Assembly: GCA_021775095.1 (NCBI GenBank)
Contig: JAJFII010000018.1
Span: 1 to 52,993 of the forward strand
Direction of reading: 5' to 3'
From: Rhodospirillales bacterium
GTDB taxonomy: Bacteria > Pseudomonadota > Alphaproteobacteria > Rhodospirillales > Casp-alpha2
Length of the DNA stretch: 52,993 bases
Shown here: in pieces, positions 32,577 to 42,061 of the stretch
How the letters are laid out: the number at the start of each line of letters is the position of its first letter
Numbering within the stretch: position 1 is the stretch's first letter
Notes under the pieces: model-generated
The model's database searches: none
Seen by the model: only the letters and a program-made list of their open reading frames with translations
Told to the model about the DNA's origin: nothing
Made by a program: the position numbers and the translations under genes

Positions 32577-34021
32577 TGTTAATAAAAAAGCTCGTCCTTG
32601 CTGCCCTATGCGTCGTTTTTGCAGGCGATTTCATACAACCGTCCAATGCGCAGGAAACGCCGCGTCGCAAAGGTAATATCGTCAATCGTACGGCACCTGA
32701 CATTGGCCCTGCCCGTACCGCACCGCTCCAGCAAGAACTGCCAGGCATCATCATGGTCAGCCAGGACAAAGCGCGGATGATCGAAATGTCAAGGCCGGTC
32801 CGGAAAATTGTTATTGGAAACGAGAACGTCGCCGATGTCCACATTGACAAGGCCAACCCCAATCAGGTTTTCATTGTTTCCAAGAGTATCGGCGCAACCA
32901 ACGTTTTTTTTATGGACAGCAACGGTTCCGTTATTCACCAGGCGGAAATCCGTGTGACCCTGAACCCGGAGTCGCTAAAAGCGGCGCTCAAACAATTAAT
33001 TCCCAATGAAACGATTGAAGTCTCGGTGTTTCAGGACAGCGTCTTTTTGTCGGGCAATCTAAAATCCGCGCCTGCCGTCGCCGACGCCGTGCGGATCGCC
33101 CAGCGTTTCGTCACTGCCAATACAAATGTTACCAACATGATGAAGATTGTCGGTTCCCAACAGGTTATTTTGCAGGTGCGGGTCGCCGAGATGGATCGCA
33201 GTATTGTGAAAAACCTGACGGCAAACCAGGGGCTATCTCTGTCGGCGGGTCCATCCAATACAGTCAATACAGGCGATATATCCTTACAAACGACAAGCCC
33301 GTCGCTTGATGCGTTTGTTACGGGCACGATTAACCACGATATTTTGGGGCTGACCCCAACAACGATCAGCGCTCTGGAACAGCAAAGCCTTGTAAAGACC
33401 CTGGCGGAACCGACCTTAACGGCGATCTCCGGCGAGCAGGCTTCGTTTATTTCAGGTGGCCAGATTCCGGTTCCCATTGGCGTTGACCAAAATGGCAACG
33501 CAATTATCGAATTTCGCGACTATGGCATCAGATTAAATTTCACACCAGTCGTCTTGTCCAAGGGTCGCATAAATTTACAGATCACATCTGAAATTAGTGA
33601 GATTGATACAACGGTAACCGTTCAGTTAAGCGGTTTAACGGTGAACGGTTTTAAGACCAAACGGACGGAATCGACGGTTGATTTATCAAGCGGAGGTTCA
33701 TTGATGTTATCGGGGTTACTTCAGGACAATGTAACAGATACGATTCGTGGTCTGCCCTATCTCAAAGATATTCCGATATTAGGCGCCCTTTTCCGCAGCA
33801 CGGCCTTTCAACGCGATGAGTCTGAACTGGTTATAACGGTTACCGCCTATCTGGCCAAACCGGCTGGCGGGAATCAGTTGGCGCTTCCATCCGACGGCTT
33901 CGAGCCGGCAAGTGATATCGATATATATTTATTGGGACGCCTGCACCGGCAATATGGCAAAGGCGAACGTAATTTCTGGGAGCATCCTGTTGACGGCCCC
34001 TTCGGCTATATTTTGAAATGA
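32573..34021 (+). CDS. cpaC: Tad secretin CpaC (RcpA)
   Basis: This 482-aa outer-membrane secretin has a signal peptide (cleavage near SNAQ), an N-terminal secretin/pilus domain (about 60-130, RPVRKIVIGNENVADV), a BON-like domain (about 130-195) and a secretin C-domain (about 200-440). The typical stretch TLAEPTLTAISGEQASFISG and the C-terminal GLPYLKDIPILGALF are present. It forms the channel for the Flp pilus. ATG 32573 overlaps the cpaB stop, with a second ATG at 32576. The cpaD lipoprotein gene follows after 6 bp. Confidence 0.93.
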   Translation: MMLIKKLVLAALCVVFAGDFIQPSNAQETPRRKGNIVNRTAPDIGPARTAPLQQELPGIIMVSQDKARMIEMSRPVRKIVIGNENVADVHIDKANPNQVFIVSKSIGATNVFFMDSNGSVIHQAEIRVTLNPESLKAALKQLIPNETIEVSVFQDSVFLSGNLKSAPAVADAVRIAQRFVTANTNVTNMMKIVGSQQVILQVRVAEMDRSIVKNLTANQGLSLSAGPSNTVNTGDISLQTTSPSLDAFVTGTINHDILGLTPTTISALEQQSLVKTLAEPTLTAISGEQASFISGGQIPVPIGVDQNGNAIIEFRDYGIRLNFTPVVLSKGRINLQITSEISEIDTTVTVQLSGLTVNGFKTKRTESTVDLSSGGSLMLSGLLQDNVTDTIRGLPYLKDIPILGALFRSTAFQRDESELVITVTAYLAKPAGGNQLALPSDGFEPASDIDIYLLGRLHRQYGKGERNFWEHPVDGPFGYILK

Positions 34022-34027
34022 TCTGTC

Positions 34028-34681
34028 ATGAAAAAACTTAACGCCCTTTGCAAACAATTCATCTGCCTTGCCGTAACCGGGTTCCTGTTGTCTGCTTGCG
34101 AAGCACCGAAGGGGGAATCTGATTTTCGCGCCAACCACCCCATTGTCGTTGTCCAGGAAAACGTCGCAATATCATTTGTCGATCTGGACCGGACACAGGA
34201 ATTGTCCGGTGACGAAACCGCTTATTTCGAGCGATTTATGAGTAATTACCATTTACGCGGGCAAGGCCCCGTCGTCATCCAGGCCAGCGAAACCGACGGA
34301 TATGAAGTCCTCAAGGATTCTCGAATTAAAGCCATGCGTGAACTCCTGCTTGCAGCCGGTGTGAGTAAAAATATGATAAAGGTTCTGCCGTTTAACGCAG
34401 AAAACGGTGCAGATATTACCCTGTCTTTTATCGCGAATACGGTAAAGGTTCCCGATTGTGGTAACTGGGAATCGAGCAGCAGCTTTAACTGGTCAAACCG
34501 CCGCCAAAGTAACTTCGGCTGCGCCATCCAGCGCAACCTGGGCCTGACCATTGCCAATCCGGGCGATTTAAATCAACCAAATACACTGGTACCCGGTGAT
34601 GGTGAAAAATCGGCAGGGACGATAGACACCTTCCGTGCGCCGGCCATACCCGGTGCCGCCGCAGCGCCAGCCGCACCATGA
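34028..34681 (+). CDS. cpaD: CpaD family pilus lipoprotein
   Basis: This outer-membrane lipoprotein of 217 aa has signal KQFICLAVTGFLLSAC (Cys24). The body contains the CpaD pattern: a central helix-strand domain resembling OmpA-like folds (MRELLLAAGVSKNMIKVLPF) and PDCGNWESSSSF...NFGCAIQRNLGLTIANPGDL near the C-terminus, with two conserved cysteines. It ends in an Ala/Pro-rich tail. CpaD stabilises or localises the secretin. Gene order cpaC-cpaD-cpaE is as in Caulobacter. Confidence 0.9.
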   Translation: MKKLNALCKQFICLAVTGFLLSACEAPKGESDFRANHPIVVVQENVAISFVDLDRTQELSGDETAYFERFMSNYHLRGQGPVVIQASETDGYEVLKDSRIKAMRELLLAAGVSKNMIKVLPFNAENGADITLSFIANTVKVPDCGNWESSSSFNWSNRRQSNFGCAIQRNLGLTIANPGDLNQPNTLVPGDGEKSAGTIDTFRAPAIPGAAAAPAAP

Positions 34682-34730
34682 TACATAATAAAAAGTATCG
34701 CCGAATGAACCCAACCCGCAAGAGGCGCCT

Positions 34731-35915
34731 GTGATTTTACGAATTTCCATCGGCGGGTTCCCGCTAAGCCAAGAAACCAAGGACGCCATCGACACCCTAC
34801 GGGATGACCGCCTGTTATTTCGCTGTTCGCTGGATGTGCAGTCCGGCGGCATCGACACGGCTTTAAGGTATCTGCAGGAAGCTAAAACACCCCAGTTGCT
34901 TATTGTTGAAACGGCGGCGCCGCAGGACCAGGTGTTCGAGCAACTTGAACAACTCGCCGACGTTTGTGATCCCGATACCCGCCTTATTCTGATCGGCCCG
35001 CACAATGATATCCAGTTGTTTCAGGAATTGGTCAATAGTGGCGTTAGTGATTATATGGTCAGTCCGGTGACGTCAGAAAAAGTCCGGGATTCAATTTCAA
35101 AAGTCTACCGCGGAATGGATGCTTTATCCGAAGGCCGGGTAATCGCCTTTATGGGAACCGCCGGAGGTGTTGGCAGTAGTGTCATTGCCCACAATACCGC
35201 GCTCGAGCTTGCGACACATTACGGCGCTAAGTCCGTGGTGATTGACCATGACATTAATTTTGGTACCGCTGCCTTGAACTTCAATCTGCAGCCCCGCCAG
35301 ACCATCACAGATATTCTGACACAGGGGGCTCAGCTTGACAGTAATTTGCTGGACCAGTTTTTCACGTCCTATGAAGGATTGGTGTCGATCCTGGCGTCAC
35401 CGGCGTCATTGTCGACGGGTGTCATATTAACCCAGGAAAATTTTGATAACTTGTTGAAGGCAGCCCGCCCGATGGGCGATTTTATCATATTGGACCTTCC
35501 ACATATCTGGAGTCCGTGGGTCAATGACGCCCTGGCAGCAGCCGATGAATTGATTTTCGTCGCCCGCCCGGATCTGACAAATCTGAGGAATTCAAAAAGT
35601 ATGATAGAATATATTGGACCAAAACGTGGCGTGGATGCTCCAACTCGTTTGATCTTGAACCAAATGGGGGCACCAAAACGAGGTGATTTGTCAGAGAAAG
35701 ATTTTAAGGACGCAATCGCTTTATCGCCGACCATTGCCGTGCCTTACGATGCTGAAACCTTTGGCAAGGCCCAGAATACCGGCGAGATGATCATCTCGGC
35801 GTCGCCCAAGAGCAAACCCAGTCTGGCGATAAAGGAATTGGCACCAATTATCAGCGGTAAGGGCGTCATTGTGAAAACCCAAAAGAAGTCGATATTTTCA
35901 ATGTTTAAAAAATAA
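34731..35915 (+). CDS. cpaE: CpaE/TadZ-type localisation ATPase
   Basis: This 394-aa protein has an N-terminal atypical receiver domain (about 1-125) and a C-terminal MinD/ParA-like domain (about 135-370). The deviant Walker A reads GTAGGVGSSVIA, with neither the signature lysine nor the P-loop lysine, so ATPase activity may be lost. TadZ proteins direct the Tad machine to the pole. The start is GTG 34731 (AAGAGG 6 nt upstream). It overlaps the stop of a nine-codon frame beginning ATG 34705 (GTGA), a possible coupling leader. Confidence 0.9.
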   Translation: MILRISIGGFPLSQETKDAIDTLRDDRLLFRCSLDVQSGGIDTALRYLQEAKTPQLLIVETAAPQDQVFEQLEQLADVCDPDTRLILIGPHNDIQLFQELVNSGVSDYMVSPVTSEKVRDSISKVYRGMDALSEGRVIAFMGTAGGVGSSVIAHNTALELATHYGAKSVVIDHDINFGTAALNFNLQPRQTITDILTQGAQLDSNLLDQFFTSYEGLVSILASPASLSTGVILTQENFDNLLKAARPMGDFIILDLPHIWSPWVNDALAAADELIFVARPDLTNLRNSKSMIEYIGPKRGVDAPTRLILNQMGAPKRGDLSEKDFKDAIALSPTIAVPYDAETFGKAQNTGEMIISASPKSKPSLAIKELAPIISGKGVIVKTQKKSIFSMFKK

Positions 35916-35948
35916 AAGTAGAATAAGCGGAAAGGCGGACAAAACTAA

Positions 35949-37406
35949 ATGTTTGGAAGACGTGGTACACAGGAAAACATAGCAGCGCCTGTAGCGGCTC
36001 CACAACCTGCTGCGCCAGCCGTTTCAGATGCGACAAAGCCCGTCGTATCACAGGTGCCTGCGCCCGAACCCGAAGCGGCTCCAGAAGCGAACAAACCCGT
36101 TGATAATTTTGAAAACCCGGTAACCGATGCGGCCAGTGCCCGTTTGGCTGAAATCAAGGTTACGGTATTCAATGATTTGTTAGACGCGGTCGATTTGGCT
36201 GAAATCAGCAAACTGGAAGCTGACGAAGTCCGTGAAGAAATCACCGATATGACATCAGAAATCATCAGTATGCGGCGCCTGGTGTTGACGGTGCAGGAGC
36301 AGCAGCAAGTCGTTAAAGACATTTGCAACGATATTTTAGGACTTGGCCCGCTGGAACCGTTAATCGAACGCGAGGGTATTGCCGATATCATGGTCAACGG
36401 TGCCGGTCAGGTCTTCATCGAAGTTGGCGGCAAAATTGAACTGACCGATATCAAGTTTCGCGACAACGCACAACTCATGAACATCTGCCAGCGGATTGTA
36501 ACGGCGGTTGGTCGACGGGTCGACGAAGCCAGCCCAATTTGTGACGCACGTTTGGCCGACGGTTCTCGTGTTAACGTTATTGCACCGCCGTTGGCAATTG
36601 ACGGTGCCGCACTGACCATCCGTAAATTCTCCAAAGAAAAATTGACTTTCGATAACCTGATCAAATTCCAAAGTATCACGCCGGAATTGGGAAAAGTATT
36701 GGAAGTTATTTCCGCCATACGCTGCAATATTCTGATATCCGGTGGTACCGGTTCTGGAAAAACCACTTTGCTTAATTTGATGACCGGCCATATCAATCCT
36801 GGCGAACGCATCATTACCTGTGAGGATTCAGCCGAATTGCAACTGCAACAACCGCATGTCGTTCGCCTGGAAACCCGCCCGCCCAATCTGGAAGGTGCCG
36901 GTGAAGTTTCGATGCGCGACCTTGTCAAAAACTGTCTGCGCATGCGCCCGGAACGGATTATCGTTGGTGAGGTTCGTGGCCCCGAGGCCTTCGATTTGTT
37001 ACAGGCCATGAACACCGGTCACGATGGGTCCATGGGCACTATTCACGCCAACAATCCACGCGAAGCCATCAGTCGTGTCGAAAACATGATTGCAATGGGG
37101 GGATATAATCTGCCGGCGAAGGCGGTGCGCGAACAAATTGCTGCCGCTGTTAACGTGATCATTCAGGCCCAGCGCCTGCGTGACGGCTCGCGCAAAATTA
37201 CCCACGTGACAGAGATTATTGGTATGGAAGGTGATATCATCACGCTGCAGGATTTGTGCCTGTATAAAGTTGATGGTGAGGACGAGAACGGCAACCTGAT
37301 TGGGGCTCATCACTTCACCGGCATACGCCCGCATTTTTGGGAAAAAGCGCGTTATTACGGCCTGGAGCAAAAACTGGCGACGGCATTAAATATGTTTGGA
37401 AGTTGA
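35949..37406 (+). CDS. cpaF: Tad pilus assembly ATPase CpaF (TadA)
   Basis: This cytoplasmic secretion ATPase of 485 aa powers Flp pilus extension and retraction. A Pro/Ala-rich N-terminal linker (about 8-50) precedes a helical domain (about 60-130) and the GspE/VirB11-type core. Walker A is GGTGSGKTTLLN (K271), the Asp box is ERIITCEDSAEL, Walker B is RPERIIVGEVRG and the His box is MGTIHANNPREA. All catalytic motifs are intact. It is followed at 3 bp by tadB, its membrane platform partner. Confidence 0.96.
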   Translation: MFGRRGTQENIAAPVAAPQPAAPAVSDATKPVVSQVPAPEPEAAPEANKPVDNFENPVTDAASARLAEIKVTVFNDLLDAVDLAEISKLEADEVREEITDMTSEIISMRRLVLTVQEQQQVVKDICNDILGLGPLEPLIEREGIADIMVNGAGQVFIEVGGKIELTDIKFRDNAQLMNICQRIVTAVGRRVDEASPICDARLADGSRVNVIAPPLAIDGAALTIRKFSKEKLTFDNLIKFQSITPELGKVLEVISAIRCNILISGGTGSGKTTLLNLMTGHINPGERIITCEDSAELQLQQPHVVRLETRPPNLEGAGEVSMRDLVKNCLRMRPERIIVGEVRGPEAFDLLQAMNTGHDGSMGTIHANNPREAISRVENMIAMGGYNLPAKAVREQIAAAVNVIIQAQRLRDGSRKITHVTEIIGMEGDIITLQDLCLYKVDGEDENGNLIGAHHFTGIRPHFWEKARYYGLEQKLATALNMFGS

Positions 37407-37409
37407 GGC

Positions 37410-38393
37410 ATGGTCAGAGATACCGTCATTCTCATTATAAGTGCCGCAGGTATCGGCATGTTTTTGATCGGGACCCTGTTTATTGTCGTGACCATTGTTT
37501 CGCGACCCAAGATCGCCTTGCGCAAACGCCTCAACTTGATCGGCACGCTGGGCGAAGTTGTACAACAGGACAAGGGCGAAAACCGCCGCGCCAAACGCAT
37601 TCAGGATAAAATCAAACAGCTGGAGAAAAAAAACACCAAGGAAAGTGGCATTGATGGATTGCGTCAAAGCCTGTTGCGGTCCGGGCTCGATATTACGGTC
37701 AGCACCTACTTTGTTTTTAGCGCAATCCTGGGTCTGGTTTCGGCCCTGATCTATCTGGTTCTGGGGTATCCACCTCTTGGTGCGATCGCCATCGCCCTGA
37801 TCATGGGAATGGCGGTTCCAAAACTCGTGCTCATGAGGATGGCTTCGAAGCGGCAGGCCCTGTTCACCAAGGATTTTGCCGAAGCCATTGAAATCGTTGT
37901 GCGAGGTATTCGCTCAGGCCTGCCGGTCAATGAATGTTTTAATGTGGTCGCCCGCGAATTCGAAGCGCCGTTAGGGGAAGAATTTCGATTGCTGGTCGAA
38001 GGTCAAAATCTCGGCATGTCGATTGATGATCTGATGGAGAAGGGCATCGCCCGGATACCGACTTCGGAGTATAAGTTCTTTGCAATCGTCATTCAGATTC
38101 AACGGCAAACGGGCGGCAATCTGGCGGAAACACTAGCCAATCTCGCCGGCGTTCTGCGCGACCGCAAAAAAATGCGCGATAAAGCAAAAGCGATGGCAGG
38201 TGAAGCCATTGCGTCGGCGGGCATTATTGGCTCACTGCCCTTCGCTGTGGGATTATTGCTGTCGGTCGTAAACCCGGCTTATCTTATGGTTTTGTTCACT
38301 GAACCAACGGGCCAAAAATTAATAGCCTTTGGATTGTTCTGGATGTTTTTAGGGTCGATGGTCATGAAGAAAATGATCAACTTCAAGATGTAG
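37410..38393 (+). CDS. tadB: Tad pilus platform protein TadB
   Basis: This 327-aa inner-membrane protein of the GspF superfamily has N-terminal spans (about 7-30 and 100-140), a T2SSF cytoplasmic domain (about 150-275, DFAEAIEIVVRGIRSGLPVN, IVIQIQRQTGGNLAETLANL) and C-terminal spans (about 270-320). It forms the platform with TadC that links CpaF to the pilus. It starts 3 bp after cpaF and ends 2 bp before tadC, so the three are one transcriptional unit. Confidence 0.94.
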   Translation: MVRDTVILIISAAGIGMFLIGTLFIVVTIVSRPKIALRKRLNLIGTLGEVVQQDKGENRRAKRIQDKIKQLEKKNTKESGIDGLRQSLLRSGLDITVSTYFVFSAILGLVSALIYLVLGYPPLGAIAIALIMGMAVPKLVLMRMASKRQALFTKDFAEAIEIVVRGIRSGLPVNECFNVVAREFEAPLGEEFRLLVEGQNLGMSIDDLMEKGIARIPTSEYKFFAIVIQIQRQTGGNLAETLANLAGVLRDRKKMRDKAKAMAGEAIASAGIIGSLPFAVGLLLSVVNPAYLMVLFTEPTGQKLIAFGLFWMFLGSMVMKKMINFKM

Positions 38394-38395
38394 CT

Positions 38396-39361
38396 ATGAT
38401 TACTTATTTGGCACGTATGAACTCGACAACATTGATCCTCTGGGCACTTGCCTGTGGCGCGGTGGTCGCTGTTTTATGGTTTCTTTCGACTTTGGTTGTC
38501 AATGGCAAAAAGTCGAAACGCATCAGGCAGGTAATTACCCAGCACCGGGGCGAAATGAGTGCCCGTCAGACAGAAAGTTTGAACCGTCCCTCAGCGATCC
38601 GCAGCAAAAGTGGCACAGCCCGGGTAGAACTGGCGCAAAAAATTATCACCGGCCTGAAGCTTCAAAATTTAATGGATTCCCGGGCCATCCGTGAAGAACT
38701 GGCGCAGGCAGGGATGCGCGGGCACAATGCCGTTGCTATATTTATTGCCTCGCGCGTTGTCGTTGCCGGCGGCGGGTTTGTCCTGACTTTGATCCTTGTC
38801 GGGTTGATGAGGGAGTTTCCCTATCCGAATTATGTGAAGTTTGTCTTTGCAGGTATTGGTGGTGTCGTCGGTTTTTATCTGCCAAAACTCCTGGTCGCCA
38901 ACACCAAGGCGAAACGTCAGACCGAAATGACGGCAACTTTCCCCGATGCACTCGACTTGCTTCTCATTTGTGTCGAATCCGGGCTTGGTGTTGAAATGGC
39001 CTTTACCAAGGTAACCGAAGAAATTATCGAAAGTTCTCCTATTTTGGCACAGGAACTGGGATTAACTTCGGCCGAACTTGCTTATTTGGGGGATCGCCGT
39101 CAAGCGTTCGAAAACTTTTCCAATCGAACGGGTTTGCCCGCTGCAAAGTCACTGGCAACAACGCTGATTCAGTCGGAACAGTATGGAACACCGGTCGGCA
39201 AGGCATTGGGCGTTCTTGCCCAGGAAAAACGTGACGAGCGGCTTTCTGCCGCCGAACGCAAAGCCGCCGCATTGCCCGCTAAATTAACGGTGCCGATGAT
39301 TATTTTTTTCCTGCCCGTTCTTTTTATCGTTGTAATTGGTCCCGCTGCCTTACAAATGTAG
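38396..39361 (+). CDS. tadC: Tad pilus platform protein TadC
   Basis: This 321-aa partner of TadB has an N-terminal span (about 10-33), spans near 110-165, a T2SSF domain (about 180-300, FPDALDLLLICVESGLGVE, LAYLGDRRQAFENFSNRTGL) and a final span (about 295-318). ATG 38396 is used; an in-frame ATG at 38417 is also possible. It is the last pilus gene before the heptose/glycosylation block, whose first gene begins 47 bp downstream on the same strand. Confidence 0.93.
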   Translation: MITYLARMNSTTLILWALACGAVVAVLWFLSTLVVNGKKSKRIRQVITQHRGEMSARQTESLNRPSAIRSKSGTARVELAQKIITGLKLQNLMDSRAIREELAQAGMRGHNAVAIFIASRVVVAGGGFVLTLILVGLMREFPYPNYVKFVFAGIGGVVGFYLPKLLVANTKAKRQTEMTATFPDALDLLLICVESGLGVEMAFTKVTEEIIESSPILAQELGLTSAELAYLGDRRQAFENFSNRTGLPAAKSLATTLIQSEQYGTPVGKALGVLAQEKRDERLSAAERKAAALPAKLTVPMIIFFLPVLFIVVIGPAALQM

Positions 39362-39408
39362 GCTCAGCATCTTATTTTCTCCCTAAAATCAGCATATAGG
39401 CCCACCAG

Positions 39409-40011
39409 ATGAGTAGCTTTGTCGAACGATATTTAAACGAAACTCGGCAAATTCTGAATGCCGTAAACGTGCCGACCATTGAACACCTTGCCCAGGGGTT
39501 ATCTGCGGTCCGAGCACACGGAGGACGTTTGTTCATCTTGGGCGTTGGCGGCTCTGCCGGACATGCGTCACACGCCGTCAATGATTTTCGCAAAATCTGT
39601 AATTTCGAAGCCTATGCGCCGACCGACAATGTCTGCGAACTCACGGCACGGGTAAATGATGACGGCTGGGAAAGCGTTTTTATCGAATGGCTAAAGGGCT
39701 CACGCATGACCCAGTCCGATGCCCTTCTGGTGTTTTCCGTTGGTGGTGGAAATAAACAACAGAATGTTTCGGTTGGTCTTATACGGGCAATCGACCACGC
39801 CAAGGAATTAGGGGCCAAAATCTTCGGAATCGTTGGTTCAGCCGACGGTTATACGGCCCAGGAAGCCGATGTCTGTGTTGTCGTGCCACCGCTCTTCCCG
39901 GCGCGCCGGACACCGCACAGCGAAGGCCTGGCAGCGGTCTTCTGGCATCTGTTGGTTAGCCATCCAGACCTGGCACAAACTGAGACAAAATGGGAAAGCC
40001 TGACAAAATGA
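39409..40011 (+). CDS. gmhA: Phosphoheptose isomerase-like SIS protein
   Basis: This 200-aa SIS-domain protein should isomerise sedoheptulose-7-phosphate to D-glycero-D-manno-heptose-7-phosphate. Seen: the phosphate loop GVGGSAGHASHAVNDF (about 46-61), a second loop VFSVGGGNKQQNVS (about 107-120) and the C-terminal HSEGLAAVFWHLL helix with the His/Glu pair typical of GmhA. Its divergence from classical GmhA resembles variants found in GDP-heptose clusters. It is followed by an epimerase (ATGA overlap), HddA and HddC, which supports the assignment. Confidence 0.85.
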   Translation: MSSFVERYLNETRQILNAVNVPTIEHLAQGLSAVRAHGGRLFILGVGGSAGHASHAVNDFRKICNFEAYAPTDNVCELTARVNDDGWESVFIEWLKGSRMTQSDALLVFSVGGGNKQQNVSVGLIRAIDHAKELGAKIFGIVGSADGYTAQEADVCVVVPPLFPARRTPHSEGLAAVFWHLLVSHPDLAQTETKWESLTK

Positions 40012-40994
40012 GTACTGCCGCATCCGAAAATATTGCACCGTCATTCGTCATCGTCGGTGGGGCCGGATTTATCGGCAGTCATTTTACCGATCGACTGCTG
40101 GCATCGTCAGAAACCTTAAAAGTGACCCTCTATGACAACTTTTCATCCGGTCGGGAATGGCACTACGCTCATCACAATCGCGATCCCCGATTGCATGTGG
40201 TAAAAGCCGATGTCCATGATTTAGATCGGTTACTGGAATCCATGACCGATCACAGTACCTGTATATTACTGGCCGCCAATCCGGACATTGCCGCCGCCGT
40301 CAAGGATCCGGATATCGACTTTCGTGAAGGCACGATGCTGACGCGCAACGTCATGGAAGCAATGCGTCAAACCGATTGCAAACGCCTGTTATATGCGTCG
40401 GGTAGCGGCGTATACGGCGATTTCGGCAATCAGGAAATGGCCGAGGATCATGGAGGCGCGCGGCCAATTTCAACCTATGGCGCCAGCAAGATCGCCTGCG
40501 AAGCGTTGATTTCCGCCTATTGTCATATGTTCGGAATAGCCGCCCGTTGCTTTCGGTTTGGCAACGTCGTTGGCCCCCGCCAAACCCATGGTGTCGGTTA
40601 CGATTTTGTACGCAAATTGAAAAAGGATCCGACCAGGTTGGATATTCTGGGCGATGGAAACCAAAGTAAGTCCTATATCCATGTGGACGATACAGTTGCT
40701 GCGGTTCTGCACGCTTACAGATACTGTGATGATCCGTTTTCGGTCTTTAATGCGGCAACTGGCGACTATATTACGGTGACTGAAATTGCCGATTTGGCGG
40801 TTGATGTGTTGGGTCTGAATAAAGCCCATGTCGAATATCATTACAGCGGTGGTGACCGTGGCTGGAAAGGCGACGTTCCGGTTATCCGGCTCAATTCGGA
40901 TCGATTGTGTGCCTTGGGTTGGCAATGCCGGAATTCGACCCGCGAAGCGGTCCGTAGGTCGCTGGTGGCACTGCTTGACGACGCGGATCGATAA
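40008..40994 (+). CDS. NAD-dependent sugar epimerase/dehydratase
   Basis: This 328-aa extended SDR protein acts on nucleotide sugars. Rossmann motif GGAGFIGSHFTDRLL lies near residue 13, the catalytic Tyr/Lys pair is in STYGASKIA, the Ser-rich YASGSGVYG is present, and RCFRFGNVVGPRQ and SYIHVDDTV follow. ATG 40008 overlaps the gmhA stop (ATGA), with GGGAAAG upstream. Lying between gmhA and hddA, it may modify GDP-heptose (for example at C4 or C6), but the substrate cannot be read from sequence. Confidence 0.88.
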   Translation: MSTAASENIAPSFVIVGGAGFIGSHFTDRLLASSETLKVTLYDNFSSGREWHYAHHNRDPRLHVVKADVHDLDRLLESMTDHSTCILLAANPDIAAAVKDPDIDFREGTMLTRNVMEAMRQTDCKRLLYASGSGVYGDFGNQEMAEDHGGARPISTYGASKIACEALISAYCHMFGIAARCFRFGNVVGPRQTHGVGYDFVRKLKKDPTRLDILGDGNQSKSYIHVDDTVAAVLHAYRYCDDPFSVFNAATGDYITVTEIADLAVDVLGLNKAHVEYHYSGGDRGWKGDVPVIRLNSDRLCALGWQCRNSTREAVRRSLVALLDDADR

Positions 40995-41975
40995 ATGATC
41001 ATCACCCGAACCCCATTGCGAGTTTCGATTGGTGGTGGTGGTACCGACCTGCCGTCCTACTATGAAAAATTTGACGGATTTGTCATTTCCGCTGCCATCA
41101 ATAAATATATCTACATCACTGCAAACCGCGCTTTTCGGCCTGGATATTTTTTGAAATATTCTAAAATTGAAAACACGGAATCAATTGATGCCATTCAGCA
41201 CGATATTTTTCGTGAAGCCCTGCGCAAACTGGACATGCCGACCAGCATGGATTTGGTCAGCATTGCGGATGTCCCTTCAGGGACCGGGCTCGGGTCCTCT
41301 GGCAGTTTTACAGTCGGCTTATTACACGCGCTGCACGCTTTTCGGCGTCACCATATTAGTACCGAGGAACTGGCCGCATCGGCTAACGGGTTGGAAATGA
41401 ACACACTGTCAGAACCGTGCGGCAAACAAGATCACTATATCGCAGCCTACGGCGGGATCATGTGTCAGACCTATCGTAAGGATGGTTCGGTTGACATGAA
41501 ACCGTTAACGATTACCGACCAGACATTGCGCGGTTTACGAGAGCATTTGATGTTGTTCTTCACGGGCTACAGTCGCAACGCGTCGGATTTGCTGAGCGAC
41601 CAGAAAATAAAATCTGATAACGACGATAGGGCAATGCTGCAAAACCTGCATTTTATTAAGGATCTGGGGCACCGCATCAAAAGTGTTCTTGAGCAGGGCA
41701 ATCTGCCCGCGTTCGCGCAAATGATGCACGAACATTGGTTGCACAAACAAATTCGATCGGCAAACACTTCCAATGAGCGGATCAATTGGTTATATGAAAC
41801 AGCCCGTGAAAACGGTGCATTGGGGGGAAAGCTGGTTGGCGCAGGAGGCGGCGGGTTCCTGTTGTTCTTTACGGAAGATCGTCCGCGCTTGCGCGCCGCA
41901 ATGAACGAAAATGGCCTGCAGGAAATGAGCTTTGATTTCGATTTTGACGGTTCCATCGTACAGTTACGTAACTAA
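40995..41975 (+). CDS. hddA: D-glycero-D-manno-heptose-7-phosphate kinase (HddA-like)
   Basis: This 326-aa GHMP-superfamily kinase has the HddA-type start MIITRTPLRVSIGGGGTDLP, the ATP loop VPSGTGLGSSGSFTVGL (about 93-109) and motif 3 LVGAGGGGFLLFF (about 277-289). It should phosphorylate heptose-7-phosphate at C1 to give the 1,7-bisphosphate that GmhB dephosphorylates. It starts immediately after the epimerase stop. The alpha-anomer product would fit GDP-heptose rather than ADP-heptose synthesis, in line with the HddC-type gene downstream and no HldE in the window. Confidence 0.88.
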   Translation: MIITRTPLRVSIGGGGTDLPSYYEKFDGFVISAAINKYIYITANRAFRPGYFLKYSKIENTESIDAIQHDIFREALRKLDMPTSMDLVSIADVPSGTGLGSSGSFTVGLLHALHAFRRHHISTEELAASANGLEMNTLSEPCGKQDHYIAAYGGIMCQTYRKDGSVDMKPLTITDQTLRGLREHLMLFFTGYSRNASDLLSDQKIKSDNDDRAMLQNLHFIKDLGHRIKSVLEQGNLPAFAQMMHEHWLHKQIRSANTSNERINWLYETARENGALGGKLVGAGGGGFLLFFTEDRPRLRAAMNENGLQEMSFDFDFDGSIVQLRN

Positions 41976-41996
41976 AGTCGGATAGCAGGATCGTTT

Positions 41997-42059
41997 ATGG
42001 GATTGGTTCCCGTCGTTATTTTTACGGTTTTTTTATTTACCGAAGCAGCGAAAGCCTGA
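41997..42059 (+). CDS. Candidate 20-aa hydrophobic peptide between hddA and hddC
   Basis: ATG 41997 has AGGA 6 nt upstream (GCAGGA-TCGTTT-ATG). The frame encodes MGLVPVVIFTVFLFTEAAKA and stops at TGA 42057-42059, two nt before the hddC start codon. The peptide is almost wholly hydrophobic and ends like a signal peptide. Tight spacing to hddC suggests translational coupling, or a small membrane peptide. It is too short for homology to be judged. Confidence 0.4.
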   Translation: MGLVPVVIFTVFLFTEAAKA

Positions 42060-42061
42060 TC

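Noticed and set aside
34705-34734. Nine-codon frame before cpaE
   Set aside because: No ribosome site of its own; mentioned only as a possible coupling leader in the cpaE entry.
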